The position numbers and the translations under genes were made by a program. A DNA stretch of 64,000 bases from Dyella marensis (GTDB lineage: Bacteria; Pseudomonadota; Gammaproteobacteria; Xanthomonadales; Rhodanobacteraceae): assembly GCF_900112865.1 (NCBI RefSeq), contig NZ_FONH01000015.1, positions 1 to 64,000 on the forward strand. Direction: 5' to 3'. A model generated the notes under the pieces. That model did no database searches and was not told the origin of the DNA. It saw only the letters and a list, made by a program, of their open reading frames with translations. Shown here one piece after another: positions 44,557 to 58,900 of the stretch; positions within the stretch are counted from its first letter, which is position 1; each line of letters begins with the position of its first letter.

Positions 44557-45801
44557 TTACAGCAGCAGCTTGCGCACCTTCAGCAATGCGGTAATGAAGG
44601 CGTCGATCTCTTCGCGAGTGTTGTAGAACGCCAGCGAGGCGCGCAGCGTCGCCGGCACGCCGAAGAACTGCATCAGCGGATGCGCGCAGTGATGACCGGA
44701 ACGCACGGCCACGCCCTGCAGGTCCAGCAGGGTGGCCAGGTCGGTGGCCTGGGCGCCGTCGATCAGGAAGGAAATCACCGGCTCCTTGTCCTTCGCCTCG
44801 CCGAAGATGCGCAGGCCGGGAATATCGCGCAGCCGCTCGGTGGCGTAGGCCAGCAACTGCTGCTCCCAGGCGTGGATCGTCTCGAAACCGACCGAGGCGT
44901 AGTAATCGATCGCCGCGGACACGCCAGCGAAGCCGGCGATGTTCGGCGTGCCGGCCTCGAAGCGGTGCGGCGGCTCGGCGAAGCTGGTGCCGTCGAAGCG
45001 CACCTCGCGGATCATCTCGCCGCCGCCGAAGAACGGCGGCATCGCCTGCAGCAGTTCCTTGCGCGCCCACAGCACGCCGGTGCCGGTGGGCGCCAGCATC
45101 TTGTGGCCGGTGAAGGCGTAGAAGTCGCAGCCCAGCGCCTGCACGTCGACCGGGCGGTGCGGCACCGCCTGCGAGCCGTCGACCAGCAGCGGGATACCGC
45201 GCCTGCGGCATTCGCGCGCCAGCTCGCGCACCGGGTTGACCGTGCCCAGCACGTTGGAAACATGGCCCACGCAGGCCAGCTTCACTTCCGGCGTGAGCAG
45301 CTTGAGGAACTCCTCCACGATCAATTCGCCGCGCGCGTCGATCGGCGCCGGCTTCACCGTGGCGCCGCTGCGCGCGGCCACGATCTGCCACGGCACGATA
45401 TTGGCGTGGTGCTCCATCACCGTGGTGACGATGGCGTCGCCGGGCTGCAATCGCGGCAGCGCATGGCTGTAGGCCACCAGGTTGATCGCCTGAGTGGTGC
45501 CGGAGGTCAGCACGATCTCATTGCGCGAGCCGGCATTGATGAAACGCGCCAGGCTGTCGCGCGCGCCCTCGTAGGCGGCGGTGGCCTCCTCGCCGAGCAG
45601 ATGCACGGCGCGCGAGACATTGGCGTTGTGCAGGCGGTAGTGCTGGTCCACCGCCTCGATCACGCTCTGCGGCTTCTGGCTGGTGTTGGCGTTGTCGAAA
45701 TACACCAGCGGCTTGCCGTGCACGCTGCGCGCCAGCAGCGGGAAATCGGCGCGGATGCGCTGCACGTCGAAGGCGGTGGGAAGCTGGGCTTGGGCGTTCA
45801 T
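44557..45801 (-). CDS. sufS: Cysteine desulfurase SufS
   Basis: The 414-residue PLP enzyme has the cofactor lysine Lys234 (TGHKMLAPTGTGVLW), Asp208 below the pyridine ring and the persulfide-forming Cys372 in RSGHHCAHP, the group II (SufS) form. It takes sulfur from cysteine for cluster assembly on SufBCD and usually needs SufE or SufU as partner; none is seen in the window. It is the last gene of the suf operon, 26 bp after sufD. Confidence 0.96.
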   Translation of the reverse strand: MNAQAQLPTAFDVQRIRADFPLLARSVHGKPLVYFDNANTSQKPQSVIEAVDQHYRLHNANVSRAVHLLGEEATAAYEGARDSLARFINAGSRNEIVLTSGTTQAINLVAYSHALPRLQPGDAIVTTVMEHHANIVPWQIVAARSGATVKPAPIDARGELIVEEFLKLLTPEVKLACVGHVSNVLGTVNPVRELARECRRRGIPLLVDGSQAVPHRPVDVQALGCDFYAFTGHKMLAPTGTGVLWARKELLQAMPPFFGGGEMIREVRFDGTSFAEPPHRFEAGTPNIAGFAGVSAAIDYYASVGFETIHAWEQQLLAYATERLRDIPGLRIFGEAKDKEPVISFLIDGAQATDLATLLDLQGVAVRSGHHCAHPLMQFFGVPATLRASLAFYNTREEIDAFITALLKVRKLLL

Positions 45802-45827
45802 CGGCTTCGGATTCCGTGGCGTGGGCG

Positions 45828-47143
45828 TTATTCCGCCGGCAGGTGGGCGAGCAGCAGCTGGGCGACGTGCTCGCGCAGCGCTTCGTTCGGCATCGCCTGC
45901 AGCACGGCGCGGCAGAACGCGGCGGTGAGCATGGCGCGCGCCTCGGCGTGCGGGATGCCGCGCGAGCGCAGGTAGAACAGCGCGCGCTCGTCCAGCTGGC
46001 CGACGGTGGCGCCGTGCGCGGCCTTCACCTCGTCGGCGTAGATCTCCAGCTCGGGCTTGGTGTCGACCTCGGCCAGCGCGGACAGCAGCAGGTTCTTGCT
46101 GCTGAGCGAGGCATCGCTGCCATCGGCGCCTTCGGCCACCACGATGGCGCCGCGGAACACGCCGCGCGAGCGCTGGTCGGCGACGCCGCGCCAGGTGGAT
46201 TCGGAGGCGGTGTTGAGCGCCGCGTGGCGCAACGCCAGCTGGGTATCGACGTGCTGGCGGCCATGCAGCGCGAACACGCCATTGGAGACGAAGCGCGCCT
46301 CGTCGCCGGCCAGTTCCGCGCGCAGGTCGTGGCGCACCAGGGCACCGCCCAGTTCCTGCACGTGCAAGGTGGCCTGCGCGCGCGAACCGAGGCGCAGCTG
46401 GCTGCGGCGGATCAGCGTCGCGTCTTCGGCGGCATCCTGCACGATGGCGTAGTCCAGCTTCGCGCCGTCGCGCAGCACCACGTCGCCGACCACGGTCGCG
46501 AGATGCTTCTGCGCACCGGCGGCGGCATGGTGTTCGACCAGGGCGAGTTCGGCGCCCTCCTCCAGCTCGACGATGTTGCGCAGATGCCAGGCCAGGTCGC
46601 CTTCGGCCGGCGCGCCAAGGAACAGCAGATGGACCGGTGCGGCGACTTGCGTATTCGCGGCGACGCGCAGCACGACGCCGTCGCCGGCCAGCGCGGCGTT
46701 GAGCCGGGCGAAGGCGTCGCCGGCTTCGCGGTAACGATGCGAGAGCGCGAAGCGCAGGCCCTCGGCGTCCTCGCGCAGCGCCTGCGAAAGCGGGCGCAGG
46801 CTCAGGCCAGCGGGAAGCCGCTCCAGCGCAGACAGGTCGGCACGGAACGCACCGTTGACGAAGACCAGGCGCGGACCGTCCACGCCCGGCAGCACCAGCG
46901 CCGCCGCATCGACTGCACGCGTGGCCGCCTGCGCGTCGCCGTGCGCGAAGCTGCGCTGCGCCAGGGCGCGCAGCGCGGTGTACTTCCAGGCTTCAACGCG
47001 CGTATCCGGCAGGCCGGCGGCCGCGACGGCGTCGAGATTCTCGCGCCGCGCCGCCTCCAGCCATGCGATCTCGCTGCCGGGCAGGCGCGCCAGCGCCGCC
47101 GCCTCGGGCAGCGACGCGACGAACGGCGTGCGCGCCGGCTCGC

Positions 47144-47147
<4 letters not shown>
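45828..47147 (-). CDS. sufD: Fe-S assembly scaffold subunit SufD
   Basis: The 439-residue protein has the beta-helix core of the SufB/SufD family (VLRDGAKLDYAIVQDAAEDA, then GRQHVDTQLALRHAALNTAS) and a C-terminal domain ending RSRGIPHAEARAMLTAAF. It forms the SufBC2D complex. Its ATG at 47147 overlaps the sufC stop (ATGA). Confidence 0.95.
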
Positions 47148-47908
<761 letters not shown>

Positions 47909-47909
47909 G

Positions 47910-48349
47910 TCACTTCAAATCCGCGGAGTTCTTGATGGAGCCGGAGCAGGTATCGCCTTCCTGGGCGCCGTCCAGCCAGGCCTTGAGTTGTTCGGTGCGC
48001 TGGCGCGTGAGCCTGGCCTTCGCGCCGGAGTAGCAGGTGGGATACATGCTGCCGTATTCGCGGCGCTCGTCCTGGCCCTTGGCCACCGGATACAGCGCTT
48101 CCAGCTCCGCATCGCGGAACTGCAGCCACAGGCGCTGCGAAGCCTTGAGCTTGTCCAGGAACAGCGGCTGGTCCTTGTACCTGGCCAGGATGTTCTTCCA
48201 CACGCCATTGAGCTCGGCGTCCGCCTTGGCGAAGTCGGCGCCGGCGCAGGCATTGATATCGAGCTGCGTGCCCGGCGCGTTGCAATCGGGCTGCTGGGCC
48301 GGCGCGGCGAACGGCAGCGCGGCGCACAGCAGGAACAGGGCGGCGCGCT

Positions 48350-48353
<4 letters not shown>
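47910..48353 (-). CDS. LprI/DUF1311-family secreted protein inside the suf operon
   Basis: The 147-residue protein has a signal peptide (about 1-20) and the LprI-type (lysozyme-inhibitor-like, DUF1311) pattern: [15 protein letters not shown] (23-37), [12 protein letters not shown] (41-52) and [12 protein letters not shown] (72-83). Four cysteines may form disulfides in the periplasm. Its ATG overlaps the sufB stop (ATGA), and its stop is 1 bp from the sufC start, so it is fully integrated into the suf operon even though it is an export-type protein. A functional link to Fe-S assembly is not known. Confidence 0.88.
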
Positions 48354-49833
<1,480 letters not shown>

Positions 49834-49837
<4 letters not shown>

Positions 49838-50295
49838 GCGGTGGTCCTGCTCTTCAGGGTGCTGAGTGCGACGGTCGCCACCGGGGGCGCGGGCTGCGGC
49901 TTGAGCATGTCGGCCAGGCTCACGGCGCGCAGGGCGTTGTCCACCACGTGGCTGACCAGCCGCCAGCTGCCGCGCACGTTGCATTGCGATTCGCGCTCGC
50001 ACTGCCCCGTGGCGACGCCGCACTCGGTCATGCCGATCGGTCCTTCCATCGCTTCCACTATTTGCGCCAGCGAGATGGCTTCGGCCGGACGCGCCAGCCG
50101 GTAGCCGCCGTTGACGCCGCGGAACGATTCGACCAGTCCCGCATGGCTCAGCGACTTCAGCAGCTTGCTGACCGTGGGCAGCTCCAGGCGCGCCTCGTCG
50201 GCGATCTGCGCGGTGCTGAGCACGTCGTGCGGATGCGCGGCGATGCAGGTCATCACCACCGTGGCGTAGTCGGTAAGGCGGCTGACGCGGAGCAT
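49834..50295 (-). CDS. Rrf2-family regulator of the suf operon
   Basis: The 153-residue protein has a winged helix ([15 protein letters not shown], then [19 protein letters not shown]) and three cysteines Cys92, Cys99 and Cys105 in the IscR-like spacing for a cluster. It fits the SUF-specific Rrf2 regulator family. The ATG at 50295 is used because the family starts there; upstream codons belong to the promoter. It likely controls its own operon through the palindrome over the -10. Confidence 0.93.
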
Positions 50296-50324
50296 GGGGA
50301 CAGGTAAGGGTTCGGCATCAGGGG

Positions 50325-50366
50325 AATCGGGACCAAAATGGTACGGATTAAGCAGCCCTGGGTCAA
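50325..50366 (-). promoter_or_regulatory. Promoter and operator-like palindrome of the suf operon
   Basis: On the minus strand a -35 TTGACC (50361-50366) and a -10 TACCAT (50338-50343) are spaced by 17 bp. An imperfect 11-3-11 palindrome (AATCGGGACCA at 50325-50335 with TGGTACGGATT at 50339-50349; 9 of 11 pairs) covers the -10 and start site. It is a good place for autorepression by the Rrf2 regulator, about 35 bp before its ATG. Confidence 0.65.
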
Positions 50367-50465
50367 TCTCGCGGCGTTGCACCAAACACGGGCATGGACG
50401 ACCGGTGACGCGCCAAAGCGGCGCTTTGTAAGACGAATCGTCACGCTAACTCATTGAATCCATGA

Positions 50466-52209
<1,744 letters not shown>

Positions 52210-52234
52210 TGGATCGACTGGCCTCGGTTCGCAA

Positions 52235-52432
52235 GTTGGAACCCTTCTCCCTCCGGCGACCCGAAGGTAGTCCCCGTGGGAGAGCACGCGGGGAGCGCAC
52301 ATGGATGTGCGCGGCTCTGAGGAGCGAGGAAGGTGCCGGCAGGTGGATGAGGGTTCGGCCGGAGCGATGCACGTCACTCTTGCGCTCCGCCCGTACCCTC
52401 ACCCCAACCCCTCTCCCGAGGGGAGAGGGGCT
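52235..52432. repeat. Copy of the CCCTCACCCC/GAGAGGGG repeat field
   Basis: The gap between amtB and amgK contains the same modules as 20580-21394 (CCCTTCTCCCTCCGG, a broken GGTGGCGGCAGCCGG-like part, then CTCCGCCCGTACCCTCACCC and GAGAGGGG). No gene or clear promoter was identified in it. Confidence 0.75.
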
Positions 52433-52492
52433 CAGCGGTGACGCGCGTTGCGGACTTTCTTCATATGCGAGCGCCCCGCTAAGCTTCATCGC

Positions 52493-53494
52493 ATGACCGA
52501 TCGCTCCGCCGCCCGCCTCGCCTGGGCCCGCTCCGTTCTCGACGATGCCACGCTTACCCTGGAAGCGGCTTCCGCCGACGCCAGCTTCCGCAGCTACTGG
52601 CGCACGCGCCATGACGGCGCGAGCTGGATCGTGATGGACTCGCCGCCCGACCGCGAAGACCCGCGCCCGTGGCTGGCGATCGGCGAGCGCCTCGCCGCCG
52701 CGGGCCTGCATGTGCCGGCGGTGCGCGCCAAGGATCTGGACCGGGGCTTCCTGCTGATCGAAGACCTTGGCAACCGGCTGTACCTGTCCGAATTGAACGA
52801 GCGCAACGCCGACGCGCTCTATGGCGATGCGATGGATGCGCTGCTGCTGATGCAGACGCGCATGGACTGCAGCGAACTGCCGCCGTTCGATCGCGACATG
52901 CTGGTGCGCGGCCTGGAAGTGATGCCGGAGTGGTTCCTCGCGCGCCACCTGGGCCACACGCCCAGCCGCGAAGAATGCGAGGTTCTCGAAGCGGCCTTCG
53001 AGCTGATCATCCGCAACGCCTTGGAGCAGCCGCGCTGCTTCGTGCATCGCGACTATCACAGCCGCAACCTGCTGGTGGTCGAGCGCGACAACCCCGGCGT
53101 GATCGATTTCCAGGGCGCGCTGGCCGGCCCGGTCACCTACGACCTCGCCTCGCTGCTGCGCGACGCCTACATCGTGTGGCCGCGCGAGCGCGTCGAAGCC
53201 TGGGTGGAGTCGTATCGCCAGCGCCTGCTCGGCGCCGGCCTGATCGATGCGAACGTCGATGCCGCACGCTTCCTGCGCTGGTTCGACCTGACCGGACTGC
53301 ACCGCCACGTGCGCGTGCTCGGCCAGTTCTATCGGCTGTGGTATCGCGACGGCAAGCCGGCTTATCTGGCCGATGTGCCTGCCGTCTATCGCTACGTCAG
53401 CGCAGTGGCGCACAGCTATCCGGAGCTCGCCGATTTCGCCGCGCTGCTGGAACGCCACGCCGCCGGCCGCGACCTCACGCAGGTGGCCGCATGA
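52493..53494 (+). CDS. amgK: N-acetylmuramate/N-acetylglucosamine kinase AmgK
   Basis: The 333-residue phosphotransferase has the aminoglycoside-kinase-like catalytic loop FVHRDYHSRNLLV and the metal motif VIDFQGALAGPVTYDLASLL. With MurU encoded next it forms the recycling branch in which MurNAc is turned to MurNAc-1-phosphate and then UDP-MurNAc, bypassing fosfomycin-sensitive steps. The ATG at 52493 gives the normal length; it overlaps murU (ATGA). Confidence 0.93.
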   Translation: MTDRSAARLAWARSVLDDATLTLEAASADASFRSYWRTRHDGASWIVMDSPPDREDPRPWLAIGERLAAAGLHVPAVRAKDLDRGFLLIEDLGNRLYLSELNERNADALYGDAMDALLLMQTRMDCSELPPFDRDMLVRGLEVMPEWFLARHLGHTPSREECEVLEAAFELIIRNALEQPRCFVHRDYHSRNLLVVERDNPGVIDFQGALAGPVTYDLASLLRDAYIVWPRERVEAWVESYRQRLLGAGLIDANVDAARFLRWFDLTGLHRHVRVLGQFYRLWYRDGKPAYLADVPAVYRYVSAVAHSYPELADFAALLERHAAGRDLTQVAA

Positions 53495-54162
53495 GGCATG
53501 CGCTGGTGTTTGCCGCGGGCCTGGGCGAGCGCATGCGGCCGCTTACCGACCGCACGCCCAAGCCGCTGCTCATGGCAGGCGGCAGGCCGCTGATCGTATG
53601 GCATCTGGAAAAGCTCGCGGCGGTTGGCGTGCACTACGTGGTGATCAACACCTCGCATCTGGCGGATCAGTTCCCGGAGACGCTTGGCGACGGTTCGCGC
53701 TGGGGCTTGCGCATCCGCTATGCCTACGAAGGCCCCACGCCATTGGAAACCGGCGGCGGCATGCGCAATGCGCTATCGCTGTTGGGGCCGGAGCCCTTCA
53801 TCGCGCTCAGTGCCGACATCTACAGCGATTACGACTACGCCCGCTTGCCGTTGGAACCCGCTGGCCTCGCCCATCTGGTGATGGTGCCCAATCCGGATTG
53901 GCACGCCGCGGGCGACTTCACGCTGGACGCGGGACAGCTGACGGAGCAAGGCCCCGGCGAGCGGCTTACCTTCGGCAACATCGGTGTCTATCGGCCGGAG
54001 TTCGTGCGCGACCATGCGCCAGGGCGCTTCAAGCTGCTGCCGCTCTATCAGCAGGCGATGCGCACCGGCCAGTTGAGCGGCGAACGCTATGACGGCTTCT
54101 GGCGCAACCTGGGCAACCCGGCGCAGCTGGCGGAACTGGACGCGCAACTGCGCGGCGGCTGA
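53491..54162 (+). CDS. murU: N-acetylmuramate-1-phosphate uridylyltransferase MurU
   Basis: The 223-residue nucleotidyltransferase begins with VFAAGLGERMRPLTDRTPKPLL, the sugar-nucleotide binding loop, and has the ETGGGMRNAL and FIALSADIYSDYD motifs for base and metal binding. It makes UDP-MurNAc from MurNAc-1-phosphate. Its start overlaps the amgK stop. Confidence 0.93.
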   Translation: MRHALVFAAGLGERMRPLTDRTPKPLLMAGGRPLIVWHLEKLAAVGVHYVVINTSHLADQFPETLGDGSRWGLRIRYAYEGPTPLETGGGMRNALSLLGPEPFIALSADIYSDYDYARLPLEPAGLAHLVMVPNPDWHAAGDFTLDAGQLTEQGPGERLTFGNIGVYRPEFVRDHAPGRFKLLPLYQQAMRTGQLSGERYDGFWRNLGNPAQLAELDAQLRGG

Positions 54163-54294
54163 ATCCGGTCGGGCGCGCAACATCCTGCGGGTTGGATAGC
54201 GCTGCGGCACGGCGTTATTCTGTACTGCCCGGTTCTGTAGCAAGCCCGCAACGCACCTGCAGGATCGACCGCCTCTCCTTGCCAGGTACTGTCG

Positions 54295-55398
54295 ATGGCC
54301 GAGTTCTGGTCCCATCTGGTCGATTGGTTCGCCGGCCACGGCGTGCTGCCCGTGCTGCAGCTCCTGCATCTGCAGGGTCTGGCCGGCGATCCCGGGGACA
54401 TCGCCGAGTCGCTGCTGATCGCCACGCTGCAGCTGGGCATCATCGGCCTGGTCTTCCGCCCGCTGGAAAGCCTGCTGCCGGCCGAGCGCTGGACCGATCG
54501 CCGGCTCACCCGCGTGGATTTCCAGTACACGCTGATGATGCTGGTCGGCATCTTCCCGGTCTTCAGCTTCCTGGTGCTGACGCCGGTTGCCAATTACTTC
54601 GGCGGCCCCGATACCGGCCCCGGCGATGCCAGCGCGTCGCCGCTGGCGATCACGCACTGGGTGCCGTGGCTGAAGCAGCATCCGTGGTTGCTGTTCGGTT
54701 GCTATTACGTGGTCTACGACCTCGTCTATTACTGGATGCACCGCCTGCAGCACGCCCTGCCCTGGTGGTGGGCGCTGCACAGCATGCACCACAGCCAGCG
54801 GCAGATGAGCTGCTGGACCAACGACCGCGGCAGCCTGGTCGACGGCTTCCTGCAATCGATGGTGCTGGCCACGGTGGGCATCGTGATGGGCGTGGAGCCG
54901 GACCAGTTCGCCTGGCTGGTGCTGGTCGGCGAGCTGGTGCAGAACTTCTCGCACGCGAACGTGCGCATCGGCTTCGGGCCGGTGTTCGGGCGCGTGTTCG
55001 TCGATCCGAAATTCCACCGCCTGCACCACATGCTGGTCGATCCGGAACGGCCCGGCCTGCACAACTGCAACTTCGGGCAGGTGCTGTCGGTATGGGACGT
55101 GCTGTTCGGCACCTCGCTGTACGGCATGGCGCCGCGCCCGACCGGCGTGGGCGATCCGACCGTCGACGCCGACAACGAGCACGGCCTGGTCGGGCTGCAC
55201 TGGGCGGCGTTCAAGCGGTTCTGGGGGGCGGTGCGGCGGCCTGCGGGGTGGAAGCTCGGAGAGGTGGCGTTCGGTCCCGGCTACGAGCCGATCCCGGTGG
55301 ACCAGTTGGATCTCCACCACATGATCGCGCCCCAGCAAGCCCCGCAGGAGCCGAGCGAGGACGAGGCCGCCCCCGCACTGCGCGTGCCGGCGGGCTGA
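54295..55398 (+). CDS. Sterol desaturase / fatty-acid hydroxylase superfamily protein
   Basis: The 367-residue protein has about four hydrophobic segments and the three histidine clusters of di-iron membrane hydroxylases: HRLQH (149-153), HSMHH (162-166) and HRLHH (241-245). It probably hydroxylates or desaturates a lipid in the inner membrane. The substrate is unknown. A bidirectional terminator follows its stop. Confidence 0.88.
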   Translation: MAEFWSHLVDWFAGHGVLPVLQLLHLQGLAGDPGDIAESLLIATLQLGIIGLVFRPLESLLPAERWTDRRLTRVDFQYTLMMLVGIFPVFSFLVLTPVANYFGGPDTGPGDASASPLAITHWVPWLKQHPWLLFGCYYVVYDLVYYWMHRLQHALPWWWALHSMHHSQRQMSCWTNDRGSLVDGFLQSMVLATVGIVMGVEPDQFAWLVLVGELVQNFSHANVRIGFGPVFGRVFVDPKFHRLHHMLVDPERPGLHNCNFGQVLSVWDVLFGTSLYGMAPRPTGVGDPTVDADNEHGLVGLHWAAFKRFWGAVRRPAGWKLGEVAFGPGYEPIPVDQLDLHHMIAPQQAPQEPSEDEAAPALRVPAG

Positions 55399-55416
55399 GC
55401 GTTTCCGCGCGGCAAG

Positions 55417-55448
55417 CAAAATCGCCGGCTTTCGCCGGCGATTGTTTT
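55417..55448. terminator. Bidirectional intrinsic terminator
   Basis: A 10-bp stem, AATCGCCGGC with GCCGGCGATT and loop TTTC (55420-55443), is flanked by A-rich and T-rich runs. It lies between the convergent hydroxylase gene and the small secreted protein gene. Confidence 0.85.
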
Positions 55449-55786
55449 CAGCCGCCCGTGCAGATCGCCTCGGGATACGGCGTATACGTCAGCGTGCACG
55501 TCGGCGGGCCGCTGGGACCGCCGTCGCCACCGGTATTGATGCCACCGCTGGTGTCCGGACAATCCTGCGCCGTGAACGTCTGGTACATGGTCTGGTAACC
55601 CCAGGAATACAGATTGCCCTGGCAGTTGTAGTCCCGCTCCCCCACCCGGGTGGTCAGCGAAGCGTCGCTGTAATAGCTGTTCTTGACGTTCACCTTGCCG
55701 GGATTCACCGCCCACGCGTACCCACTGATCAGCATTCCGCCGATCAGCGCGAAAACAACGCGCTTCGTCCTTAAACCTGGTCGCAT
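55448..55786 (-). CDS. Small secreted Cys protein (DUF6289-like)
   Basis: The 112-residue protein has a signal peptide (about 1-26) and a short mature part with the pattern YYSDASLTTRVGERDYNCQG, Cys55, Cys76, Cys97 and Cys109, and a Gly-rich turn region. It resembles DUF6289-type small secreted proteins, but I am not sure of the family name. The two Cys pairs may form disulfides. It stands alone between two terminators. Confidence 0.7.
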   Translation of the reverse strand: MRPGLRTKRVVFALIGGMLISGYAWAVNPGKVNVKNSYYSDASLTTRVGERDYNCQGNLYSWGYQTMYQTFTAQDCPDTSGGINTGGDGGPSGPPTCTLTYTPYPEAICTGG

Positions 55787-55851
55787 ATTCCTCTCCTTTG
55801 CTTAGTGACAACGCCACTACGACGTAATGGCGGAAGAACCCCCTTTCATAC

Positions 55852-55885
55852 GAAAAAAGCCGCGCCGGGAAATCCCGACGCGGCT
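55852..55885 (-). terminator. Terminator of the TonB-dependent receptor gene
   Basis: An AGCCGCG...CGCGGCT stem with inner CGGGA/TCCCG pairs (55858-55884) is followed on the minus strand by a U-run. It lies about 60 bp after the receptor stop. Confidence 0.85.
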
Positions 55886-55943
55886 CCATCGATCGCTTTC
55901 AAAAACCCCTGGGCCGATGCAAGGCGACAGGGGCTGGCTTGCC

Positions 55944-58900
55944 TTAGAAGTCGTACGTCACACCGAAGCGGAAGTAGCGCGGCGTGGTGTAGCCACGCGG
56001 ACGCTTGTAGTTCGCGCCAAGGTTGTACTCGTAGATGTACGTCTCCTGCTGCGAGTTCAGCACGTTGAACGCGTCCATCGTGAAGGCCAGCTTGTGATCG
56101 GCGAAGGCCGGACGGTACTGGACATTCAGCGACACGGTCTTCTGCCAGGGCAGACGACCGGCCGAACCCGACGGCGACGGCTTGCCGTTGCACCAGTGGT
56201 AGTACGGACCGTCGTAAGCCGGCGAGGTGCCGTTCGGGCCGTAGTAGTCCAGGCAGTCGTACGGAGCGCCGGAGATCAGGTTGACCACGCCGCCGACCAT
56301 CCACTCAGGCGTGACCTGGTAGCTGCCGTAGGCCTTGAACTGATGCTTGTGGTCGTTGTGCAGCACGCCGCCGGCGTATTCCATCAGCACCGGGTAATCC
56401 CAGTCCTGCGTCGCGGCGATGTCGGACTGACCGATGTCGGACTTCACCTGGCCCTCGGTGTTGCCGTAGGAGCGCGAGAAGACGTAGTCGATGCGGCCCT
56501 GCCACTTGCCGTCGAACGGATGCTCCAGGTACAGGTTCAGGCCGTAGTAATCGCGCTTGGGCTTGGCGAAGCCGAAGTCCTTGGCGCTGATCTCCAGCTG
56601 GCCGTAGCCGCCGGTGCCGTTGGGCAGCTGGAACACCGCACCGCGGCCCGGGTTGAAGAAGTAGCAACCGCGCAGGCCGGAGACGTCGATGCCCTGCTCG
56701 GCGGCCTTGGTCTGGAACAGATCGGTGTAGCAGGTGTCATCGATCATGTTGCGCAGGGTGCGGTACGTCGCCTTCGCGCCGTAGTTCCACTCATCGTTGA
56801 GCTTCTTGTCGAAGCCCAGGATGTATTCGTCCTGGTACTGCGCCTTCAGGTTGCGCGCCGTCACCGTCTTCGGATCCGGAGCCTGGCCGTACTCGTTGTT
56901 CTCGGAGTACGGGGCGCCCGCGCCCTTGGAGGTGTTGACCGGGGTCAGGCCGGTCGGATAACCGGTGGCCGGATCGATGCCCGTGTAGGTGTAGTAGATG
57001 CGGGTGTACAGCGAACCGGAGGCACCACGCAGCGCCACGCTGGTCGGCAGCGCGAGGTAGTAGCGGCCGGCGTTGCCGTAGACCTTGAAGCTGGAGTCGC
57101 CGTTCACGTCCCAGCTGAAGCCCAGGCGCGGAGCCCACTGCGGCTTGGTCTGGCGGATGTAGGGTTCGCCGTCGCTGTTGTAGTTGGTGAACTGGTCGTT
57201 GCGCAGACCCATCTTGACCATCCAGCGATCATTGATCTGCCAGGTGTCTTCGATGTACTGAGCGCGCTGCTCCACGCGAACCGACGCGGCGGTCTTGAAG
57301 AAGTACTGCGCCACGTAGTAACCGGTGGCGCCGCCCGGGTAGTTGGCCGGGGCGTCGACCAGCACGTTGCCGGCGTTGTCTTCGGCGATCGGCGAGTTCG
57401 GGTTCGAGCGGTGGTTGTACTCCCACGCGTAGCCGGCGTTGGTCGGGATGTACGAACCGTCGTTCAGGTCCTGCGTGCGCTGGTTGTCGATACCGGCCGT
57501 GATGGTGTGGCTGCCCAGCACGTAGGTGACGTCGAAGCGGTAGTTCGCGCCCTTGGTCTGGTGCGACGGATCGGTGGTGGTCAGCACGGTCTGCGTGTTG
57601 CCGATACCGGTGCTGCTGCCGCCGTTCAGGGCCGGGTTCTGCAGGTCGGGGCTGAGCACGTTGGTCAGGCCAGCGTTGAAGTCGCTGCCCAGGCTCGTCC
57701 ACAGGTCGGTCTTCTGCTTGCCGTACTGCGCGCTGACGGTCAGCGCGTCGGTGATATAGCCCGTGTACTTCGCGATCCACATGGTGGACGACGTCTTGCT
57801 GGGCAGATCCGACTGCAGGAAGTCGCCGCGGGTACGGGTGTCGTTGTCGTACGCGTAGATGTTGCCGTCGTAGTTATGCTTGGTCGACGCACCGGTCAGC
57901 TCGATGATGTGGCTGTCGGTGATGTTCCAGTCCAGCTTGGTGTACCAGCTCGGATCGGAGAAGTGGCGGCGCACTTCCGTGCCGGAGGCGACGGTGTTGA
58001 CCAGCTTGTCGTCGGACTTGTTGCCTTCCACCGACGCGAACATGAACAGCTTGTCCTTGATCAGCGGACCGCCGACGTAGGCGCTGGCGATTTCGCTCGA
58101 GCCCTTGTTCTCGTTGCGGTACTGGTACAGCTTGCCGTTGCTCAGGCGGATGTTCTTCGGATCCGAGCGCAGCGCTTCCGGGGTCCACAGCACCTGGCCA
58201 CCGAAGTGCCAGTCGTTGGTGCCGCGCTTGCCGACCATGTTGATCACGCCGCCGTCGGAACGGCCGAACGCGGCGCTGTAGCCGCCGGTCAGCGTTTCCT
58301 GCTGCTCGATCGAGCCGTACGGCAGGTCGATGCCGCCCAGGCCGTTGAGCGGGTCGGTCACGTTCATGCCGTTGATGTAGTACGCGTTCTCGGCCACCGA
58401 GGCGCCGCCGAACGAGACCAGCGACTGACCGCTCGGGCCGGTGAAGAAGCCGCTGCCCTGCACGGCGCCCGGCGCCAGCAGCGCGATGGCTTCCGAGGAA
58501 CGGGCCAGCGGCAGCCTGGCCAGCTGCTGCGAGGTGATCACGGTGCGCGAGTCGACGCCGGTGACGTCGATCGCCGGCAGCGCGTTCGCGGTGACCGTCA
58601 CGGCCGACAGCGACGAGGCATTGCCGGCGGACGCAAACGAGACTTCCGTGTTGCCGCTGACCTTGATGGTGACGTCCTTGCGGGTGTCGACCACCGAGCC
58701 ACCCTTCTGCAGCGACACGCTGTAGGTGCCGACCGGAAGGTTGTTGACCTGGTACTTGCCCGAGGCGTCGACCGGCACCTGGCGGGTCAGACCGGAGTTG
58801 CTGGTGACGACCACGGTGTCGCCGGGTTCGGCCTGACCGTAGATGCCGCCGGTGGTCGACTGGGCGAAGGCCGTGCCGGCCAGGCCCATCGCCAGAGCCG

